Assembly (NCBI GenBank): GCA_000827265.1
Contig: KN834777.1
Span: 602,425 to 666,424, forward strand
Direction: 5' to 3'
DNA length: 64,000 nucleotides
Origin: Collybiopsis luxurians FD-317 M1
Taxonomy: Eukaryota > Basidiomycota > Agaricomycetes > Agaricales > Omphalotaceae
Shown here in pieces: positions 49,284 through 59,676 of this stretch. Below the pieces are notes generated by a model. That model saw only the letters and a list, made by a program, of their open reading frames with translations, searched no databases and had not been told where the DNA came from. The translations under genes were made by a program, and so were the position numbers. How positions within the stretch are numbered: the stretch's first letter is position 1; each line of letters begins with the position of its first letter.

Positions 49284-50633
49284 AGATGTATTGTACATTA
49301 ATAGTATGAGTGATTGGAGTAAGCAAATTGAAATATCAAGTTCATACTAAGCCACAGCTATTGGCTCCAGCAATTGCTCTGTACTTTGAGCAGTAAAAAT
49401 TTGGCAAAACTTAAATTTTCAATCGTTCAAAAGATGCGCAATGAGTATGTAGACGGAAATGCAGAACCGGTAAGCTAAGCGTTATTAGTGGACTGACGGA
49501 AAAATGATTTTTAGACCCTTCCTTCGTTCCAAAAAGATCCACACCCATACGTACCTGCCAAAGGGAAAGCGAACAAAGAACTTGAGATTCTCGATCTACA
49601 TAAGATACTGCATACGTCACCCCACCATCTCCATCATTCTGACAGCTCCGGGAGATATATCTCGGGTTAATCAATTTACCTGGTGTCAGCACTAGATAAT
49701 TTCTTCCTACCTCGTTGCTTGCAGCTGGTCATAACGTGGGACGCTGCCGCGTAATATCTATCCATTCATCCATCTATCTATTTACGTGCCAAAGAGAAAG
49801 CTCAGAAAGAAATTTACACCTTCAATCTGGTGACATACTACTATGTAGATTGCCCCACCCTCAGACAGTTCCGAGGAAGCTTGCATCCCTCAAATACCAC
49901 TTTGCTCTAACCCAATGTGGTAATACTTATTGGCCGTCTAAATCTAATCTAATAACTTATAAGTTAAGCAATAACAAGGGTGCAGTTGCGCTGTATTTAC
50001 GTACTGCTGTGGCATAACAGACTTTGCGCCTGCCTTAATCGATAACCAAGTGACCGACAGAAGAATTCCGCATGAATCGCATATAAGGGAGAAAGGGCAT
50101 TTCATGTCATAGTCTAAGATCTGAAAGCCAAATATTGGAAGAGTCGTCCGATGCGGCACGGATATCTTTGCGCTTCTCATCCGACTATCTCTTACCACCT
50201 AGTAACTACAACTTGAGCCCAAGAGGAGACCCCCACAGCACGGATATCTTCCTAAGAGTGGAGCCCTGTGTCCCTATGTATCTATCACTTAGTCTTACTT
50301 AACTTACAATGAAGAGAAAAATAAAACATGCACAGTTGTCCTCAAGGCGTTGTGACGCATGTCCCCTTGCTCGCCTCCGATATCGCTATTCATACCACTG
50401 GAAGTCTAAGGCATTATTGTGCCCTGTGCGTTCATGGGAACTTCGTATGCTCACTACGTCGCTGTTCCCGTCGCGATACCCACTTACTCGCCTCCGGCAT
50501 CACTCCTCGTTTCAAATCAAGTCTACTCCCTTTTCGGTTACTCCTTACATTACAACTATGGATCCGATGATGTATGGACCGCATGATTTCCAATGAAATG
50601 CTTGATTATTCAGAAAATAATCCCATATCCTGC
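49284..50633. other. intergenic region upstream of the repeat-peptide gene
   Basis: Short frames only, with no motif. The 3' end carries the presumed core promoter of the downstream gene. Confidence 0.45.
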
Positions 50634-50640
50634 TATAAAA
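50634..50640 (+). promoter_or_regulatory. TATA box of the repeat-peptide gene
   Basis: TATAAAA lies about 35 bp upstream of the CAAT/CATAACCC leader and about 150 bp before the start codon. It is a good match in a suitable place, but the transcription start was not measured. Confidence 0.55.
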
Positions 50641-50670
50641 TGACTGGGTTTAGCACTCATAAATCACAAT

Positions 50671-50726
50671 CATAACCCAAACCGAAAACCCAGAACTTCA
50701 TAACTCAAACCGAAGACCCAGAACTT
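50671..50726 (+). repeat. 28-bp direct duplication in the 5' leader
   Basis: CATAACCCAAACCGAAAACC with CAGAACTT is followed directly by CATAACTCAAACCGAAGACC with CAGAACTT. It lies in the presumed 5' untranslated exon, just before a leader intron (donor GTGAGT at 50730, branch-like CTAAC, acceptor TTAG at 50781). Confidence 0.8.
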
Positions 50727-50782
50727 TAAGTGAGTACTAACAACCAGTAATAAGACAGCTTTCTAATTTATTGCCCGTTAGC

Positions 50783-51398
50783 ATGGGAGGTTGGCCTAGG
50801 AGACCGTTATGGGACTACCGCGCCCAGGACATCATCGAGCAAGCGAAAGAGACTCCTGTTGCAGCTGCTCCTTATTGGCGCCCCGGGGGACATGATTGGG
50901 ACTACCGTGCTCAGGACATCATCGAGGACCAAGCGAAGGAAACTCCTGTCGCGGCTGGTTATCATTGGCGCGACGACGGAGGTGATTGGAAACGCTACGC
51001 CCAGGACATCATCAATGACCAAGCGAAAGAGACTCCTGTCGCGGCTAGTTTTGCTTGGTCCGCGGCATTGTTTGATTGGAAACGCTCCGCCCAGGACATC
51101 ATCGAGGACCAAGCAAAGGAGACTCCTGTCGCGGCTAGTTTTGGATGGCCCGGAAGACCGTATTGGGACTACCGCGCCCAGGACATTATTAAAGACCAGG
51201 CAAAGGAGACTCCTGTCGTGGCCAGTGTTAATTGGCGCAGCCAGGGTGAATGGTGGTCCCGCGCCCAGGACATCGTCAATGATCAAGCTGTTAGCAACAA
51301 GGTGAGACCCCATTCGATTGTTGAGACTGAAATTTACTCACTGGAACTTCCAGACCCTTGAAATGGCCGAAAGGAATGCCATGTTGGTGACGGCTTGA
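50783..51398 (+). CDS. six-repeat Trp-rich protein, candidate multi-core peptide precursor
   Basis: Two coding exons (50783-51301 and 51354-51398) give 187 residues. The start is the ATG two bases after a leader-intron acceptor, opening MGGWPRRPLWDYR. Six repeat units of 29-30 residues begin at the Trp codons 50810, 50897, 50987, 51077, 51164 and 51251. Each has a conserved block, AQDII, then E/N/K-D, then QAKETPVAA. Between blocks sit short variable segments: APYWRPGGHDWDYR, GYHWRDDGGDWKRY, SFAWSAALFDWKRS, SFGWPGRPYWDYR and SVNWRSQGEWWSR. Only two Trp positions and a basic residue are kept. The first unit lacks one Asp; the last is followed by AVSNK and a non-repeat tail (TLEMAERNAMLVTA). 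There is no signal peptide or membrane helix, so it should be cytosolic. No dibasic Kex2 site is conserved in every unit (KR in two only). I know no family with this block. A peptide precursor is inference; a repeat scaffold or binding protein is the alternative. Confidence 0.85.
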
Positions 51399-54192
51399 GC
51401 ACCACAAATGGCAAGGATCGAAAGTGTACTCATAAGTGTCTGTTTGTGCTTGTACTAGTGTTTGATATGTGTTTGATATGTATGAGCAGTGAATCATCAG
51501 TTCACTCGCCTTTTCTTGATGTGAAGTAACAAGTTTCATTGCTTGAACTACAGTGTCGAACTAAGTAGTATAATATCCCGCTCTAGCGACGGCATGAGTA
51601 TGTCTATTCTCAAGACACGACAAAGATGCATTCGTAATGTGAGTTCAGGAGAGCACCAGCTCAACTTCCTGCCTATATAATTTATTGATCGAGTTTTGAA
51701 TATTGAATATTGAATAGTTTGACTTTGACCCAAAAGCCTAAGGTCATGTGAGCTGTCACTTTCCCCCCTTTTAAGATCTCTTGACCAAGTAAGGGATACG
51801 CATCGTTAAGTTATAACTTATACCTCAGGCATAAATTTTTTTTGTCCATGTTTAATTCCTGACATAGCAACTTAAAAGGCTTGAATTATGGAACAACTAG
51901 CTAAGTACATTGTGGTATACATTTGTAATGAGCAAACCAACACGAAAAACGACTTTCAAAGCGACAGTGGGTATAGTGGCATAGGCTAAGGAAAAGGAGC
52001 CATTAGCATCGATTCGATAGAAATTGGACACACAATCTACCTCGAGGACCTTCGGTATACATTTTAGACTTCACAAATTTTCCTACTGTCAAGCAACTAC
52101 CGAAAGCTCATCGGCCTTTGTGCTTGAAATCCCTTGGACAAGAATATCCCCTTCGTCACCCGCACCCATATTCGCCATCGATGAGACTCGGTGGATGAAC
52201 TTCTTCGAAGCCTCGGCCCCGCGGAGTGACAGTGACGAGACCTTTTTAGTAACTTTATGCGAGGAAGCTCTTATCTTCGACGTCGAGTTCGTAGCAGTTT
52301 GCTTTATTAGCCCTGTTACATTTTGCTTTATAGGGACTACACAGCGGTGCTTCATAGATCGCGAAATGGGTGCGACGATACTTTTCCTCATTGGTTGAAC
52401 TACGTTTTCTTTCAAAGACTGAGATGACGAAGAGAGGTATTGGGTGAAATGGGGTTTTGGATAGGTGATTGATTTCGCGGTGGGGAGTGTAGCGTTCGAT
52501 TTTTAGGGGCTATAGCACCGATTGAATTAGGGTTTCTCCTTGGAACTCAAAATGGACTTACGAATGGGAGTTGCCTGGTCGTTACGGATGACAAGCTCTT
52601 CCACCAAAGTAGAAGTACTAGATTCAATAGTGTTTGCGGAGGCGAGAGAACTGAGAGAAACCGAGCGGCAAGGTGCAGCACGTTTTCTGTGAAGCATTGG
52701 GGTTCGGGTGTGAGGCCAAAGCGTTATAATTATCGTAGAAAGTATGCTCTGGGAGATAGAAACGTAAGAAATTGGAGCATAGAGTGGCAGGGAATGCACT
52801 TCTTACCGTTAGACGGGCGAGATTCGTATAAATCCGACACCATAGCCGAGCGATGAAATTTGAATTGGTAGAGTGGACAGTGGTAGACATCGTTGGAAAC
52901 TTCGTTCGTGGTCCTGATGGTAACAAATTGAGAAGCAAGCTGAAGTGCATCGCGGTTTTTAAAGAAGTAGGTCTGTCTAAGACCTACGATATTCTGCAAG
53001 GGGTTGAATCAGGACAGCCGATCTGTCATTCATTGACTTGAGAAAAGGCCGCTTCATAAGATCTAATTTCCTGCCAGAATTTAGAGCGAAAAAAAATCAG
53101 CATTTCATGACTACCGTCCGCATTGAGAATCCGCAAAACGACCACCGACTCTAAGCTGGAAAAAGCAAATGGGAAGAGAATCTTGAAAGACGTGTCGCCA
53201 GACTGGCTACTACTGTGAGCCCCTGATCGTACAGTAGCTGTTCTTGACTCTGACGTAGGTAACACAGCCTCAGACTCTCAACCGTAGCCATTGACGAAGG
53301 CCGATTCTTTGAGTTTATGTACTCATTAATGTAGATTTTAATTTCAACTTCCACTCTCAGTTTATCAACTATTCATGCTCCATGCTCTTCAATAACGAGC
53401 ATTCATCGTTAGCTCCTGCACCTTTTGGAAGCTGAGGCACTGAGATCTGTGGCTCAAACTTACACGACACGTCCTGATTCAGATGTGTTCATACGCCTGT
53501 GTACTTGCTCGATTTACAGCCTCGGAATTGGAAAACGATCCTATTTTCTCGTATGCTGTACCGAAGCCTGCTGAGAAAAACTTTTACCACCTCCTCACGC
53601 TTAAGAATCCTTCGCTGACAATCTGATCTGCAGAAGGAGTTGCGTATGGACAGCTTTGACCGATTACTCATAAGTCTTGATCAAACCTTGATCAAAACCG
53701 AAGGATTCATTGGTTCCAGCCATGAACATAAATATTATGGCTAATACGTTACGGCTCTCGAGTCTCAGCTGAGACAAACTTCAAGCTTACAGATGGGAGT
53801 GGAAAGGAAACAGTCGTCCTTTCTTTGTCTGACTATGTTCGATGACGTTCCGCATGGTATGTTTCTGCGAATTGCCAGCTGGGAGAAGTGGAACGAGATT
53901 GGAAGGAGAGTATTATTTCAAGGAGACCGCTAGTTATCACTATGCTACATAGATAAGAAAGACGTCTGTGTATGTGCGCGGTACAGAAATCCTAATTCAC
54001 TGCGTGAATAGAGCCTGATAGAGGATCTGCGTGATGTCATCTTAATGGGGCATTACGCACGTGATCGTGACGACGGGAACAAAGAACAAAGACAATTTAT
54101 TAGCGCGTCAACTGCTGTGCTGTGCGTCAAGTCGCTTTCTTTCTCTCCACCTCATCCCTCCCCTTCACCTGGGTTTCCTTGATCCCCTTCCA
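51399..54192. other. region of short frames, no supported gene
   Basis: Several 60-110 codon minus-strand frames lie between 52089 and 53354. One of them (52089-52415, opening MKENVVQPMRKSIVAPISRS) is Ser/Lys-rich and could be the last exon of a small gene continuing from 52527-52799. I could not build a frame-consistent splice chain, so none is called. Confidence 0.35.
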
Positions 54193-56275
54193 ATGTTCAA
54201 CGATTCTCATGATTTTGTCATTCGTGGCGGTGCTTTTCATAATGCCGGTCGCGACCTGAATATCTTCCAGGAGGGAGAAAGAGGTGAGCGACCCTTCCGA
54301 TTATATACCAAGACCTCAATTCACATTCAAATAAAGGATTGCTTACATTGCATCGATATACCTCCACATCTGCTCTATACAATGCCGAAGCACGTTTCCC
54401 TCCACCTCTTTGTCACCCGGGAACTCGTATCGCAGTCTTGGAGGATCTAGATCGGTGGATGAAGTCGGGTGAATCTCATGATTTCAAGATAGGCTGGCTT
54501 TATGGAGCAGCTGGAGCGGGAAAGTCTGCGATCGCTCAGACTTTTGCCGAAGCATGTGCAAAGAATGCGACACTAGCCGGGACGTTCTTCTTCTGGCGTT
54601 CAGATCCGTCTCGCAACAATCATTTGCAGCTTTTCACGACCGTTGCTTTTGAAATAGCCCATGCGGTACCAGAACTGCACGACATCATTAACTCGGCTGT
54701 CGAGAAGAATCCATCCGTCCTTACTTCTTCAATGGAGACTCAATTCGATAAACTCATTCTTCAGCCCTGGCTTCAGACCTTGCAGGGTGAAGACGAGCGG
54801 AGAGATTCGTCTCTGATCAAGAATCGTGTGCTGATCATTGACGGCCTAGATGAATGCGCTGGGAGTGACCACCAACAGCGCATCATTTCCATTCTTGCCT
54901 CCGCCATGCAGAAACACGCCCTTCCTCTACGCATCCTAATAGCCAGTAGACCAGAACCGCGCATCAAAGAGTCCTTCGCCGATCCTCATCTCGGGAATAT
55001 CTGTCGCTGGATCCCTCTCAATTCAACTTATGAAGCGTCTCGGGATATTCGAGTTTTCCTCCAGGATCGGTTCAAAAATATCCTCGCGCGCCACTCTCAC
55101 TCCATGTCGCACATTCCTCGCCCTTGGCCTTCTTCCGAGCAAATCGAATATCTGGTTCATAAGGCCTCAGGACATTTTGTGTATGCATCGACGGTCCTAA
55201 AATATGTCAACGAAGATGGTGCAGTCCCAGCGGATCGTCTCAACATCGTGCTAGGGATTTGCACGCCCGAAGTGATAGTTGATCAGCCATTTGCCGAACT
55301 AGATGCTCTCTATCATCAGATTCTATCGACAGTGAAAAATCCGGTACTCGTTCGACAAATCCTCGGAGCGCTTATCGTATTCCAGGAACAGAAACACTTC
55401 TCTGCCACCTCTCAGGTGAAATTCATTGATATTCTCCCATATCCTCTGGGAGTGTTGCAAGCCTCGTTCGCTGGGCTTCACTCCCTTTTCTCTGATCCAT
55501 CACCTGTCCAATCGGATTTTCAATTTTGTCACGCGTCCTTCCAAGAATTCCTTCTAGACCGGAAAAGATCTCTACACTTCTTTATCGACAAGGCTGAAGC
55601 ACACGATAATCTTGCTTGTCGATATCTGGATATCATTGTCTCAACGGTCCTGAGCAGGCAGGCCGTTGAAGATCGTGGTAACGCAAGGGATCCTGCCCTC
55701 GCGACATTGTTCTATGCAGATAAGCGCTGGCTGTATCACAGCGCCTACGCAGGCGGCGGAAACTCGTTGACGGCTAAACTCGCGTGTTTAAACATCTACG
55801 CATTCCTCTCACGTCAAGTCACAGGAATCTACTGGCGGGGCTTGGGACCGGAAAAGCTGGCCAGGCTCCTCGTACAGGTCACGCAAATATGGACTCGATA
55901 CCAGGTAAAGGATGCATCGTTTCTTTTTCTAGTGTCGACTCTTGCTTGACGGGTTTATCATCCAATCAGGTCGGCTATGAACGCTATTTGAAATATTTCC
56001 GCGATGTATCCACAGCTGGGTTTACCTTGGTTCTAGCAGATCGGTGTAACAGAAGTATCGGGTACTACACGATACCTATTCCCTTGTCCCCGGAATGTTA
56101 TTCTGCTGTGGGAAACGGTTCTACGCCAACCTGGCAAAGACTCCGAGCCCATATGATATCGGTAGCGAGGCTCAATCTTATGGATTATGGGCCCTTCACG
56201 TCGTTGAGCATTGACTCGGTGATGCCTCTCCAGGACTCGCCTTCGGCACCTTTTTTCCGTGAACGGGATTCGTAG
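54193..56275 (+). CDS. NACHT-domain NLR-like NTPase, copy C (intact)
   Basis: Exons 54193-54283, 54337-55904 and 55970-56275 sum to 655 codons (654 residues) with no stop. Exon 1 carries DFVIRGGAFHNAGRDLN and ends in EGERG at the same phase-1 junction as the other copies. The core has PPPLCHPGTR, Walker A GAAGAGKSAIAQTF (about residues 86-99), Walker B VLIIDGLDECA and ASRPEPRIKESF. Downstream come HIPRPWPSSEQIEYLVHKAS and ADRLNIVLGI, then the block SPVQSDFQFCHASFQEFLLD. The last exon starts VGYERYLKYFRDVSTAGFTL. It is GC-richer and more diverged than A and B, suggesting the oldest split. No WD, ankyrin or TPR repeats follow the NACHT core. By family it would switch on ATP/GTP binding; the downstream partner is unknown. 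Confidence 0.92.
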
Positions 56276-56309
56276 GGAGGATAAAGAACCGCCTGTTGCC
56301 TTCAGCTTT

Positions 56310-56668
56310 GACCCAAGCGCCCGGCGCGTTCTGGATGAATAACGGTTTTCTAAGTTTTCCGTTTTCTTATTACTGACTTTGCATCATTTCAAACTCATAT
56401 ACCTCAAGAACATACCTTAAAAATATGCCTAATGGAATCCGGAATACGCATATGTATTTGTATATCAGCGCACCTCTTCTGTTTTGCTACCTAGATCTTC
56501 AACTACGCGCCCAGCGCGTTTTGGATGGATAAAGGTCCTATTCGTTTATCCTTTTTCTTTTATCTCCCTCGCGTTACTTCAAATCTACAATACCCTCAAG
56601 AATAAACCTAAGTAATGGAATCCGAAATACATACATATATATGTATATTATTGTACTACTACTACTCC
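56310..56668. repeat. diverged tandem duplication (period about 190 bp)
   Basis: Unit 1 opens GCGCCCGGCGCGTTCTGGAT near 56317 and unit 2 opens GCGCCCAGCGCGTTTTGGAT near 56507. Later matches in order include ATACCTCAAGAA / ATACCCTCAAGAA, TAATGGAATCCGGAATACGC / TAATGGAATCCGAAATACAT and the ATATGTAT end. It lies between the 3' ends of NLR-like copy C and the epoxide hydrolase. Confidence 0.7.
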
Positions 56669-56675
56669 TGTCAAA

Positions 56676-58499
56676 TCACAACTCATCCGCGACATGTTCC
56701 GCCTCTATTTTCGCATTCGAATCTGGTTTATCCGACCGGCTGGGGAAATATTCATCGAGCCACTGGCGCATGGCGGCATTGAAGAGATGGGGATTCTCGA
56801 GATGGACCCAATGAGCACCGGGAAGGAGCTACAGTATGTTTGGTGCGCGCGGGGAGAGGGAACGACGTAGAGTAATAAAAAAAATGTCAGTTGGCTCGAG
56901 CAAGTGGGAGCAAGCAAGGACGTAACGGCCCGATTTCATCTCACACCCACCTTCGTTGTCAACTTTGGCAAAAAGTCTTCCGAATGTAACAACCGAGTAG
57001 CGACGACCCAATCCGCTACTGGATCCTATTCGAACGGATGAAAGGTCCATATGAGATGGGCACGTGAACAAAAATCAAGATTCATGAATGACACTCACGT
57101 CCGCGGGCAAGATTGCGAGTACGGGGTTGGGGATGGTGTGGTTGCCTTGTTCGTGAGCGAATTTCCAGGACGCGAAACGGTTCTGGAAATGGTCGAATCG
57201 TTACCAATTGCATCGGGTGGGTAGGATAGAGTTTCAAAGTGCTACTCGCCTCATCAGTGTAAAACTGTAAAGCTGTTTGGGAGAAAATCAAGTAACGCGG
57301 TTAAACGCAAAAGAAAGAACTGGAACGAGAGGCGGAGACTAACTATTCTTGAAACCTTGTATCTTATACTGCTCAACGAAATAATCCTCCTCCTCTGGTG
57401 TAAAGAATGGAACTGGTGGTATCTAGAACACAAACGAACCACGAAATCAGCTAAACTTTGTAAAGCAGCGTTTTACATCCCACAAACCTCTTCTACATGA
57501 CCCCAAGCATCCAGAAATGAGTGAGGGCTCGTAAGGTATTCGTCCGGGGGCGGACTCGCTTTAGTCCGAAGCGTAGCCCGTACGGTGCGGCGCACATCTC
57601 GATCGAGTTCTTCTACAGCTTCTGTTGTCTTCTCATCGAAAAAGAGCTGATAAGCGAGCTTCGGGAACGCCGGTATTAGATGCTTGAAGCGAACGAAGTC
57701 GCCTGCGGAGGGGATATACTGAAAGGACTCAGCGTCTAAAGAAAAGAAAAGATGGGGGAGAAGAGTTTACGGGAACTACAGCGCCGATAACACCCTCAAT
57801 AATGTCTGGTCTAGATCGTGCGGCTTCATAACATACTGCCGAGCCCCAATCGTGTCTACCAAATACAAATAACACGTCAAAATTGATTTACCAGCGCGGA
57901 AAGTAAATTTGGACCAAACCCTACGCAGACCGCAGAATCAACTTTTGCGTCGTTTAAGATACAGGTTGTGTCTCCGACCATGTCAAATAGCGTTCCAGAT
58001 GTCTTGACATCATCTGGATGAGAGGACGAGCCAAAGCCGCGGAGATCTGGGATGATCAAGTGATAGTCGTTCTATCCAAGAGAAACGAATATCGAGCGTC
58101 AGAACAAACGACCGAGTTGAGGTTCAAGCAGGAGAAACTGTGCCTACCTTGAATTCTTGAATCTGGAACGACCAAGTACTCCAGAGACTGGGCCATCCGT
58201 GAAGCATGACCAAGGTAGTTTTCGCTGATGGATTGATATCAACATAGCCTGCAACGACATTTCTTCCGTTATTACCGCGAACTGAACCCGAAGAAGACAT
58301 TGAAAAACTCGCTCATGGTGATATCGACGACTTCATTCCCCGCATCTCGTTTGATGGCTTTACAAGTAGCGGTGCGCTTGGTGTATTCCCGGGGGTTGAA
58401 AAGCAAGCCAGGACTCGAATCTGAAGCAGAAGAGGCTAAAACGACGATGAAACTCGCGAAGAGCGAGATCAGAGCAGGTGAAAGAGTTCGTACGGGCAT
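56676..58499 (-). CDS. epoxide hydrolase-type alpha/beta hydrolase with signal peptide
   Basis: This opens epoxide rings, or a related substrate, through an aspartate nucleophile. It starts MPVRTLSPALISLFASFIVV, a likely signal peptide or anchor, followed by SPGLLFNPREYTKRTATCKA. Short introns lead to YVDINPSAKTTLVMLHGWP, which includes the oxyanion motif HGWP, and IIPDLRGFGSSSHPDD. The nucleophile elbow CVGHDWGSAVCYEAARSRP has Asp as nucleophile, which marks epoxide hydrolases rather than lipases. Further parts are TLRTKASPPPDEYLTSPHS, VPFFTPEEEDYFVEQYKIQG and GAHWVHLENPHLFNAAMRQ, which holds the catalytic His, before the end IEAEHVADEL. The junction after EFFNVF near 58290 needs a very short intron, or the true start lies downstream. 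It is a likely detoxification or metabolite enzyme. Confidence 0.87.
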
Positions 58500-59676
58500 A
58501 CGAGGGGGACAATAACGTAGGATGTAGGAATGTTAATCAAAAGGAAAGGGCGAGATAGTGATGAATTTGGAAGGAAATAGTAATGTGCTGTTTTTGAATG
58601 ATGGTGGTAGCGGTCCAAGGACACCCGAAATCTATTGCAACTCTATTTCGCGCCACATTCTGGAATCATGATCCATATGTCAGCCGTCAACGGCAATTAG
58701 TTTATGCCGACCGTTGCCGTAGCCGGCACACTCAATTCATGAGTTACCCGAGTAGAATCGACAACTTGAAGTCCAGAGCATCTAGGCTCCCTGATTGACA
58801 GTAAATGAGCCTTCATAGAAGCACATCTAAGACTGTGACGCGTTTCCCAAATAGTGTCCTGTTAAAGAGTCACGAAGTACTCCTTTCAAAAAATCAAGTG
58901 AGAGGGCAGGAAAAGGTAAGAACTACGCCCTGCTCGCTTCCTCCGTCCCCCGGACTCATGCGCCACCCCAGCTCTGCGCACAGTAGCTCAGTCAGTTCGA
59001 CCGACAAACTGGAAGAATCTCTTCAGGTACTTACATATTTATATCAGTTCAACCCGTTTTTAGGAACACACAAAAAGTAATAGTATTATACATATCTACA
59101 CAGGGAACGTATCAAGATGATTTTACGCTACAGCAACTAATCGTGAACGACTGGGGTTGGTCACTACTCGGTGGGTACACAAAGCAAAGGAAAAAGGTAA
59201 CTAGGAGAGCAAGCCAGCTCCCTTCGAGCTTCAATGCGAAAAAAAAAAAAAGTAAAAGCAGAAACATAAAGTAAAGCGGATACTACTCAACCGTACGTCG
59301 GCTCGGCTCGTAGGGCCAAGTCGGATTCGTGCTACAGGTGTCAAAAAAAGCAGGGCATGCGGTGTCACGTTTGTATCATGGAAATGAGAAAGAATGGGTG
59401 AGTGAGTGAATAAAGCATGGAAATTTTGTCTCTACTGTGCAAGAAACGATGCCAAGTACCGTACTATATCTTTACGTTGTATGCGTTATGTTACATGTAC
59501 AATATGGAAGTAGTGCAAGAACGAAATGAAAAGCGAAAAAAAAAAAATAGCGGCACATGGGTTAGTGAGAAACACGACAAGAGCAACCGTGGAACAACTT
59601 TAAAAGACAACGGCTGGACAAACAGCAAACACGCCCGGCAGGATACTTCACCTCGCATAGAGACATAGCTGTCAAC
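58500..59676. other. intergenic region
   Basis: This is the promoter side of the epoxide hydrolase and 3' side of the large unknown gene. Poly-A tracts lie near 59240 and 59540. A short imperfect palindrome (GCCGTCAACGGC... GCCGACCGTTGCCGTAGCC) lies near 58682-58728. No gene is supported. Confidence 0.45.

Noticed and set aside
50771..50782. TTG start giving MPVS before MGGW
   Set aside because: This stretch lies inside the leader intron and includes its acceptor TTAG; the ATG at 50783 is the natural start.
50783..51300. CRISPR-like array of regular repeats and spacers
   Set aside because: The 87-90 bp units are an open coding frame in a eukaryotic gene, and the variable parts keep Trp and basic codons. 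It is protein-level repetition.
50807..51313. Long minus-strand frame across the repeats
   Set aside because: It is the antisense shadow of the repeat gene; its own repetition simply mirrors the plus strand.
52089..53354. Possible small minus-strand gene
   Set aside because: Donor and acceptor sites exist, but no combination gave one convincing frame; left as unassigned.
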